Shown piece after piece: positions 14,395-24,500 of a stretch of 64,000 bases of DNA. How positions within the stretch are numbered: the stretch's first letter is position 1; every line of letters starts with the position of its first letter. The DNA is from Luidia sarsii (Eukaryota > Echinodermata > Asteroidea > Paxillosida > Luidiidae). The translations under genes were made by a program, and so were the position numbers. The DNA lies in the NCBI GenBank assembly GCA_949987565.1, contig OX465107.1, forward strand, positions 749,001 through 813,000, written 5' to 3'. Below the pieces are notes generated by a model, which did not search any database, was not told the origin of the DNA, and saw only the letters and a list, made by a program, of their open reading frames with translations.

Positions 14395-15476
14395 GTGCCT
14401 TTTGCATACTTTATTCTTTATTTATTCTGATTAAAGATACGACAAAAGAACAAAGTGAAGTGATTTACAAATCACCATTTCGATTTCCTTTGTAACAAAA
14501 GGTGAAAGAATTGCTTTTAAAAGAAGAAAACATACTATGAAGTGACTGCATTGGCTTATAAGCCTTGGCCAGACACTAGTCAGTGTACTATGTCCTATAA
14601 CCTAGTACCTATACCAAAAGAAATGTTTCTTCAAATCACAAAGTATTCAAGTATTTTCCTGTGTCTTCTCGAAACCAAGTGCTTGGTATTGACTGTAGAT
14701 GAGACCATTTATTTCAGATGGGAAAATGTATATTTGTTATATTTATGTGAATGCATGTCAACCAAACTACTCGTTTTTTTTGTTTTCAATCTATGGAAAT
14801 AAACTCCTCCAGAGTGAGAGCTGAGATAAGTTAACTCCTCTGTAATCCACTTTGTTTTTAAAAAAGAAATTCCCAAATCTCATTTGTTCAAAAGATACCA
14901 GCTATCAAAATCCACCCAAAAATGGCATCACTTTGTAGAAAACTAAAGACAGTCTACTGGCATCAAGTTTCTCTCAAAAAGTGGAGAAATAAGTATCAGT
15001 ATCAGATCTCAGTATGAATACAACAATGAAGATCCATCCTCACAAAATAATGTCAATCAAAAGAATAGTTTTGTCAGAATTGGCACTCAAAGTCTACAAC
15101 TCAAAATCAGAATTTGATGAAACCTTCTCCAGCTGCCAAATAATATCAATCATTCCTCAACTTGATCACCATTTACAATCCGTACAGTTACAATTTACAC
15201 TTTCTCTAAAATTTAACCCATACCTAGATGCATCATGTCTCTGTGCTTGAAGCACGCTCAATACAGATGGAAAATTAAAAACATCGGTGATTTTCCTTCA
15301 TGTAGAATTTTCAGAGTAGGAGCTTGTATAATGGTAATTTCTGACACCGTTTGAGCGTGAAAACAAGTACTAAATCATTCTCATCACGTGTTCCTCTGAG
15401 AGTGTTCTGGAAATGAACGATGTTTAATCAAAGCGGAGATCACTCTTCTGCATGAGTGGCTCAGTCTCTCCATCTC
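14395..15476 (-). other. Probable MTCH 3' UTR and polyadenylation region
   Basis: Downstream of the MTCH stop the minus strand is AT-rich and without coding signal. Candidate AATAAA hexamers on the minus strand lie at 14708-14713, 14421-14426 and 14417-14422. Which is used cannot be told from sequence, so the UTR could be about 0.77 or 1.06 kb. Confidence 0.4.
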
Positions 15477-15569
15477 TCAGTCCAAAGGTGTGATAGGCAT
15501 TGGTTCAACCACCATCTTCCCTGGCTCATAGCGGCGGAAGAGAATGCTGGAACCACGCTTGAGGAGACC
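15477..15569 (-). CDS. MTCH2: MTCH exon 11 with stop codon
   Basis: Acceptor TTGCAG. Encodes GLLKRGSSILFRRYEPGK and an EPMPITPLD tail, ending in TGA at 15479-15477. The start aligns with the human ending that contains RGNSLFFRKV. Confidence 0.93.
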   Translation of the reverse strand, partial: GLLKRGSSILFRRYEPGKMVVEPMPITPLD

Positions 15570-18500
15570 CTGCAAGTCCAACCATGCATAGAATACAAAT
15601 GGAGTTGCACATGAAAAGCAGTTATGATTCATGAAGATGCTTGCAAACATACACGCAATCCATCATGAGAACGATTCAAGTTAACAACTCTAACACATAA
15701 AGGGACACTGGGAAAAATCTTGATAAATGGCAAAGAAAACTGGACTGGAACTTGAACCTGAGACCTCTGGGTTTGTGTATAAGCGCTCTTACCATCTGAG
15801 CTATCCAGCCCTTAGATGGTGGCCTTCCCAAATACATGTAGTCAACTAGTCTTTGCCAAGGTTGGGGCAACAGTCAGAAGCTCTTAAGCATTAACTACAA
15901 TTGGAGATATACTTTCTACCAATGAGGAAGGTCTTACTAGAATTGAAAGTCAGGTCTTTTAAACTTGTAATTCAAATTCCTTTGTTGATTAAGAATAAGC
16001 AAGCCTGGATGTTATAGGCCATTTTGTTTTCATTTTATTCCAACAGGGTGCATTTGCCAAGCGGAACATTCGGGTTCAGTAGAATTGAGCCATGCCATCC
16101 CACTCGGGTTAAATATCAACTGGCGCTGTCTTTACCTTGCAACGGAGATCGTGCCAACACTCAATCCAGCTGGAGTACACAGGCATAAATGGTGGACTGC
16201 CAGCAACCAGCCTGGATGAAATCAAACATGCCAACAACATTAGCAAGGAGGTGAGTGCTTTGCCAAGCATAACCTGTGCAAACATTGGCTTCTTCAACAA
16301 ATATGAGCTCAAAGGAGACAGCATGGTACATTTCCATTGTCCAAAGAGCGAAGAAAATCCGTTTTGACCTTTGGCTTCAAACCTTTGGCTTCAACTTGAC
16401 TGAGATTTACCTAAACCTCTGGCTTCAACTTTGAGTCTGAAATTGAATTTTCAATGCCACAATGTGGTACAGCCAAAAATGTTATTTGGTTGATTGCTGT
16501 GATTAATGACAAGGGTGCTCAGTCCTTGAGACTCACACAAACAAGCACCTTTCACAGATGACATAATTAGTCAACGGCTCTGTCTAATTGTCTTTCTTAA
16601 GCTTCTGTGAACCACTGATTAGTACAGAAGATGTTCATGTATAGTGTGCAAATGCCTATACATGATCTTGATCCATTGTATCACACCTTTTGGACTATTA
16701 TTCCCTATATTACAGTGAAATCTTGATGAGTCAAACTCTGAAATCACTCCAATCTCCCTTCAGTCATAAAACAATGGTACATTTTCCTAACTCAAAACTC
16801 TTCTTAACTCAAATGAAGAGCCTGTTCCCTTGAGATTTGACTTATTGAGATTTTCCTGTAGTCACCCATCTTTGCTGGGGTGGGTGCACTAGTCAGATGC
16901 AATTAACCATTCACTCACAGTGTACATGACTTACACATGAACACAGCATTACAGTTTACTTCAAGTATACAACTCATCAAGACCAGATCATTCTTTAAAC
17001 ATGTCCACTCACCCAGAATCGTTGACGGCCATCATGTTGCTGATGAGGCCTAATGGGTAGGTCACAATACCAGCCAAAAACTGACAAAAGAAAAACAGAA
17101 ACAGAACCAAGAATTATCAAATCATATTGGAATTTGATCTGGGCTCAATTTTATAGAGCCGTTTAAGTGTGAAAATTACCATAACTAAATGCCATGTTGA
17201 ATGCTTGACTTATATATTTAACCACCTTGCTTGGCATGAAATACAACTGCAGCTCTCACAAATTGATATGATTGATCAAGGCTTGTTTGTACTTTTTCAG
17301 CGAATCTTATACGAAGTAACAGGGTACTCAGTATATTCTTATAATTATGATGCAAATCAAAAGTTTCAACTTCCATGAGATCTACTTTCTACTTACTCCA
17401 GTGATAGCTTGTGCATAGCTTCGCAGCTCTGATATATTTGCCATCTGTTAAGGAAATACAAATAGGCTAAGAGTTAAAAAAATTCTTTCAACACAAATTG
17501 GTCTAGCTTTGAATTGAGTGAAAAATGGTGTAAAAAGGCCAATGGTACAAGAGTTTCCAATCGGCGTATAATTATGCATCTCTCATGAATAAAGAAACAC
17601 GTTGCCAAACATTGATTTTTTTTCACATGTAACTGTATAAAATATTGAGCAATCAAACAGCGGTTTGTAAAATATTCATGATAAATTAAATATTGATTCT
17701 ATGGTGTTTGACAGAAATGGAAACAACCTACAGAAAATGGAAAACAGGATGACCAAAATTCACAGGTTTCATGGAATCGCCCGAAATGCCGAATTGTACA
17801 AAATAATTTTGTATTTTGTAAACGACAAAAATCCAGGAGGCATCCTGCATATAACCACGCCTCCTTCTCCATAAGTCACTTAAGATGTTACACCAGAATC
17901 TTGTGTCTTTCAAGATTGAGACAGATGCTAAATGGATAGATGGATGGATGCTTTAAAAGATTTGCTAGAAATCTCCCACAAATAAATGGAGCTGTCTCCG
18001 GCTAAAAGGCATACCCGTAAAGATTGGTCCATAGTCCATACATTACATACGTTGCTAAAAGCTTTTAAGGAATTAGAGTTTACATTGTGAGTTGAAACCA
18101 TATCCAGGGCAGGTAAACATAGAGGAGACAGAAATGAATAACAATACGCTGTGATGTAACACTCCATACTGGTGTCTCATGTGAGCAGCATCCACAATGG
18201 CCAAGAAGGATTTGCCATCAAAACGCTCCTGTCATGGACTGCAACATTTTACAGGAAATCCATTCATCCAAATTTCCAAAGGAAAATAAAAATTTTCTGA
18301 AGCGATATCAACTGTCCTAAATTAAGCAAAATCTTCACAAATTCACATCTTCATATTTACAATATTCAATGTCATCAATGAAGCAAGATCAACACTTTGT
18401 TTGGAACAAAACACAAGGCCCTCGGAAATGTGTATATATTTCAGCTTTTTCAGGCTGCTTCTATCAGGAAACATCAAAATTTGTGTTTCATCATGAAGAC

Positions 18501-21500
18501 CAGAAAATGACCAGAAATGGAAAGCAAAGGCCTTATGTTTACAATTTATAAAACAAAAAGTAGAGTTAAAAATGGGTTCCTTGCGTGATCTGACCTTATC
18601 ATGCAGCAGAAGGTTGTTGAAGAGTTGATAGAGGGACCTGGCTAACCACAGTGTAAATACATCCTGTAGAAGTCTGGGCACAAGACCTCTGTCAGTAAAA
18701 AACAACAATGCAGAATATTTATCCTCCAGTTTAAAATGATATACAAAAATGTTGCAAACAGCTTACAGACTAAAATTACCAAAATGCAAATCTTAAAATT
18801 AAGTGGGACTGATGTTTCGATCCTAGCAGGACCTTTCTCAAAGGCAGAGAAAGGTCCTGCTAGGATCGAAACATCAGGCCCACTAAATTTTGAGATTTTT
18901 AAGTTTAAAATGTTGAAACTCAATAGCTAATCCTCTGTTGATATTTCCACCTCATCTGCTAGCAGGCAAACACTGCATTTTTTGTAAAGTAATGAGTAAG
19001 TGTTCATTTTTCACCTTCTCAAGCATGCAATCTGTCATCCTCGTTTGAAAGGATTATCAAGCCTCTTACAGTCACTCATGTTCTTTTGTGTTTGCCTTAG
19101 TGCCCCATCTTAAGCTCCACGCAGCTCTGTATTTCCTTTCACAGAGATGACATTTCCAATTTTCCTTCGCAGCACTGCCTTGCCCTTCTGCAAACAAAGG
19201 CTCAATGCATACACACAGGCTTCAGACTCAAATAAAACAACTCAATCCACTCCTCTGACGCTAAAGGTTTCTTTTTTATAATGTCTCGGGTCTCTAAGAT
19301 CCCAGCTGCTGCACTTCAGTGTAAACACTACATGCTTCTATAACGGGAAGGGATCTCACTGGCAAATGTTTCAACAATATTTGTGCAAAGCGGTGACGCA
19401 AATTTGACAGGACCTTTTGAAGGGTTCGTTTGTAGTGTAAATGCCATGGGATTGTATTTCTCATGTTATTATACTAAAAAAATACCGAGCCAACTGAGCC
19501 TCACATGCTACCAACTTAAAGTAACCGAATAAATTACACAGACTCCATTTTGTTTGGTAGCAATACAACTCCATAATGTTTATACTATTATCTTCCTATA
19601 GATCTTCCTGAATTAAACTGAACCAAAGAAAACAGCAATCTTCATGATTTTGGAGAACGTGGAGTTTCAATCCTGCACGGCCTTTCTCAAAGATCCTGCT
19701 AGGATTGAAATGTAAGACCATTCAAAATGCATTTTGGTAATTTTAGTCAGTAAGCAGTTTGCAACATTTTTGTATATCACCATTCAAATGTATGAGTTTC
19801 GCATTTTGGTCATTTCAATCAGTAATTAGCTTGAGACATTTCTGTATATTAACTCTAACTCCAATTTCAATTTTGTTAATATCGTACTCTTCTTGGCCTG
19901 AGATACTTACACAAAGAATCCCTTGATCCCATCGTCGGAATAAATCTCACCATAGGGGGATAGCCAGCCACTATAGACAATACAAATAGATATAAAATGT
20001 GTTTGTGAGAGGGCGCTCTCTACTACTCTGAGCAGCCTACATTTGGCTCTGTACAAAAACCAATTTTAAATCCATTTTTATCATTTTTAAGGCTGCATCA
20101 CTGTCCCAAATAATCATGATTAATTAAATCGTGATTTGAATCGTGATTCAAACTCCACTTCTTTGTTTTTAGTGGACACAATAAACGTGAATATTAGTGG
20201 GATTTGAATCAGTGTTTGGACTCTGTTAAAGAGATTTTCCAAATAATCGCGTTTCTTTGCCATGCGGTGTATGTGAAAATGCTCCTCTGAATCGCATTTT
20301 TTATCCCACAATGCACCGCTTGCGTTCTGACAGACAGAAAGTGCTGTGCTTTTTATAATGTCTCCCTGCATGGGCCACCCTCAAGGACACACCCACCATT
20401 TGACCACAACTGCTAACCACAATCAACTCACGATCTTTGGCGTCAAAATATTTTTGCCTTTGTGAACGAGAGGAAAAAAAAAAGGTTTTGAATCAGTATT
20501 CAAATCGGGATTATTTGATCAGTGGAAGCAGCCCCAATGGGTCTATACAGAGCCATACGCAATCTCACAGATTCTACATGGTGTAACTGCAAACATTCCA
20601 CATAATATACCGACTGCACGATGTTATAACTTGACTTATAGTAGGTATTCCGGTAAGGTCTCAGGTACAAACTCCAGAATATTCTACATAGATTTTGAGA
20701 AAGAAAAACCTTAATCAAACAAATTAGTGCAACAATCATCGTGTACTTTACAACAGTGGCACCATGATATGGGTGCAACCATGTTTGGTGATTGTTTGAT
20801 AACCACTAGAGGTAAAGACAAATCCTTGAACATATCTATTTTGGTTTTTGATTTTCAAGGTTTGAGATGGGAGAGCCATACCTGTACTTGGATTCCCTGC
20901 CAATGAACTGCACCATAGACCTGACAGCGACCACGTGGAAAGGCTGAGTGATGATGACGGCACAGCTATGAGAGACGGTCATCTTACACGTCTGAGGACA
21001 ACAGGAGGAAAGCACATCAGGTGAGTTGAACAATACAAGATGGAGGATTGGTTAATACACACCAATGTTGGCAATTGCTCACTGACTTACACGCCCAAAA
21101 AAGAAATGAACATTGAAATAAAAATAACCCAACAAAATCAAAGATGTCACAACATCTTGACAAGTCATGCTGGTACTGAATGAATGACTCTCATTTGGAG
21201 TTGGTGTAATATACACAAATGTAGCCAACTGCTTACTGATGTACACGCCCAAAAATGTAAATCTAAAAAATCTCGAGGGCAATCAGGTCATGACATTTGG
21301 ATCCTAGCAGGAACTTTCTGCCTTTGAGAAAAGGAATCTGGCAAGGGTTGTCCGACACAAGACCCACAGACTGCCATGGTAGGGGTGCATCAATGCAATT
21401 GCTGCAGGGAAATTCAGAGCTTCAATGCACGCTAGGCTTGGGCGGTTCTCCCGATTCCAAGTGGAATCACGGTTCCAAAATTGGAATCGGAACTGCAGTT

Positions 21501-24500
21501 CCACTTTTAACAGGAACCAAGTACCTGCCTTTGACGGCTCCTATTTCACAGGTACCGATTCCTTACTCTGTACGTGACACTCACTCAGTTAACATGCAGT
21601 GGCCTGGTCACAACCATGGATAGCTTTTGTACTTGACAGTCCACATGTAACAAAACATGGGCACTGTTAGATGTGGTCATGTACACAATAGACAGGCCCA
21701 AGCTTAATGCCTGCTTCAGAGATCCCAACACATATCACCAGCAGTCGCAATGCAGCCGTCTCCTGACAACGGGCAGAGTGCACACTGCCCGAAACGTTGA
21801 GTTACCGGTCTGGCTCTCCTAAGAAACATTCTCAGATGACACGACTTGGTGTATCTGCACACAATCAAGGCAGAAAACCACAGTCTCTACAACAGTGGAA
21901 TTTTGCATTGCCACAATCCTCTCTTGTAAATACTGATGTCCTTCACCTCTTTAAGAAAAAAAGGGGTTGGGGATTTAGGGTAAATACACATAAATGTTGG
22001 CAATTGCCAATCCCTGACCTCTTTAAAAAATGTGGCATTGGAGACTTGAGCAGTTCCCTTGGGCTTGTTCTTCATGGAGTCGAGATCCTTCTTGTCGGTG
22101 ATCGGAAAGAACTCATCCAGTTTCTGAAAGAAAGAAAAAACCAGCCCACAATTCTTAAGACCACAATGCGAGCTCTGAAACTCTGGAGTTACCGGCTCTT
22201 TTCAGAGCCATACTCCTTCTCTTAAGAGATGATATACGTGGTGTTGGAGTTACCGGCTCTTTTCAGAGCCATACTCCTTCTCTTAAGAGATGATACACAT
22301 GGTGAGTTACCGGCTCTTTTCAGAGCCATACTCCTTCTCTTAAGAGATGATATACATGGTGTTGGAGTTACCGGCTCTTTTCAGAGCCATACTCCTTCTC
22401 TTAAGAGATGATATACATGTTGTCAGATTTACCGGCTCTTTACAGAGCCATACTCCTTCTCTTAAGAGATGATACACATGGTGAGTTACCGGCTCTTCTC
22501 AGAGCCACACTTCTTCTCTTAAGAGATGATATACATGGTGAGTTACCGGCTCTTTTCAGAGCCATACTCCTTCTCTTAAGAGATGATACACATGGTGAGT
22601 TACCGGCTCTTCTCAGAGCCACACTCCTTCTCTTAAGAGATGATATACATGTTGTCAGATTTACCGGCTCTTTACAGAGCCATACTCCTTCTCTTAAGAG
22701 ATGATACACATGGTGAGTTACCGGCTCTTCTCAGAGCCACACTTCTTCTCTTAAGAGATGATATACATGGTGAGTTACCGGCTCTTTTCAGAGCCACACT
22801 CCTTCTCTTAAGAGATGATATACATGGTGAGTTACCGGCTCTTTTCAGAGCCATACTCCTTCTCTTAAGAGATGATATACATGGTGTCTGAGTTACCAGC
22901 TCTTTTCAGAGCCATACTCCTTCTCTTAAGAGATGATATACATGGTGTCTGAGTTACCAGCTCCTTTTAGAGCCATAGGCCCTACTCCTTCTCTTAACCC
23001 TTTAAACTCAGCCCTGCACAAAAACAGACGCCGGCGTCCGCTAAAATAAATCACTTATAACTCTTTATCTGCCGCCCTCTGTTGGTCAAAAGTGGTACCA
23101 TTGGAAAGGTGAATAAACAAGCTTTCTAACCATAGTATGGTACCCTATGTCGGACGTATACAAAAATAAATACGGGATGAAAAAGAAGCCAGACCAACCC
23201 TTTTTCTGTCATTCACAAGCGTTCACGAGTTTCGGCCCAAAGTGTGCAACTTCCGGTTGAATTATCGCGTCAAATACTTCATACTACAGCTTCAGAATGC
23301 CCCAAAAGAAGCCCGAAAGGACACTACATATTGGCCAGTGTTCCAGAACAACATATGGAGGAGAAGACATTTCAGATAATGTTGAATTTCTTCGATGAGA
23401 GTGAAGAAAAGACGATCTTGAAGTGGCATACTAGCTGGATGTATGATTGTTTATCTACCCATGCATGTACATGTACATGTACATTGACCAATACACGTTT
23501 ACAGGCATGGTAATAGATCATTTGAATGGCAACATTTGGGGGGTAATACTCACTTTTGTCTACATATTTTTATATGGATAGAAAGAGTATTAGTTGTAGA
23601 ATACAAAAATGAAGTCAAAACTTTCTCAGTATTTTTCTAAAATTATGAAATTTACATAAATATGAAAAAAAAATGAAATTTTCAAATTCAAGTGAGAGAT
23701 TAAAAATGGCCGTAATTTTTTTCCAAAAGCCCCTGGAGGATTTATTTCTGCACAGAAATGTAGCTCAATATATAAGCTTTAGAATAGTATATAATTTGAT
23801 GAGGTTTCTGAAAAGAAAAGTGGACTTTTGAGGACAAAATCACAGCACATGCAAAACTCACAAAAACGGGCCTGAGCTTAAAGGGTTAAGAGATGATATA
23901 CATGGTGTCACCGCAAACCTCCCACTTGAACTCAAGTGAACCAAAAAAACTACTCACGTCAGACACTCTAGAAGCCACCATTGACCCAGTCATGGTACCG
24001 CACAGACGAGGCACAAAGCCACGGTACAATCCAAGCCAGCCGTCCACTCTGGAGATGTGACGGGCTAAGAAGAAAGAAGGACAAACACCAGTACAAGTCA
24101 TGACTATGGGTGAATTTGTCTTTAGTTAGGCAAGGTGTGGCATCTTATCTACACGGAAGCAGGAATAATAATAATAATAATTAGTTTTCTTCTATAGTGC
24201 CAAAATCCGCCAAAAATTGAAGCTCAAGGCGCTTCACTCGTTCAAAAAGTCCCAAACATTCAGTTACCAGCTCTTATCAATGTCACACTCGTTCTCAAAA
24301 GAGATGAAAAACATGGTGTCACCACAGACTAATATAGTTTAAAGATCATGCTAAGATCGAAATGTACTTGCATTTGGTCATTTTATTCAGTAAGGAGTTT
24401 GCCTCAAACAAATTTGCATACAAGTATTACTCTTGTTTAAATACCATCAATGTTCCCTGTCATTTTACAAGGCAGGTAAGCACATTTCCTTGCCAAACTT

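Noticed and set aside
21370..21600. Possible hAT end (TAGGGGTGCAT with GGCTTGGGCGGTT nearby)
   Set aside because: No pairing terminal repeat or 8-bp duplication could be found.
22229..22891. Leucine/arginine-rich frames that resemble a repeat protein
   Set aside because: Produced by a 56-64-bp satellite in an intron of MTCH; unit length is not consistently a multiple of three.
22184..22993. CRISPR-like repeat array
   Set aside because: The whole unit repeats with no unique spacers, and the DNA is eukaryotic.
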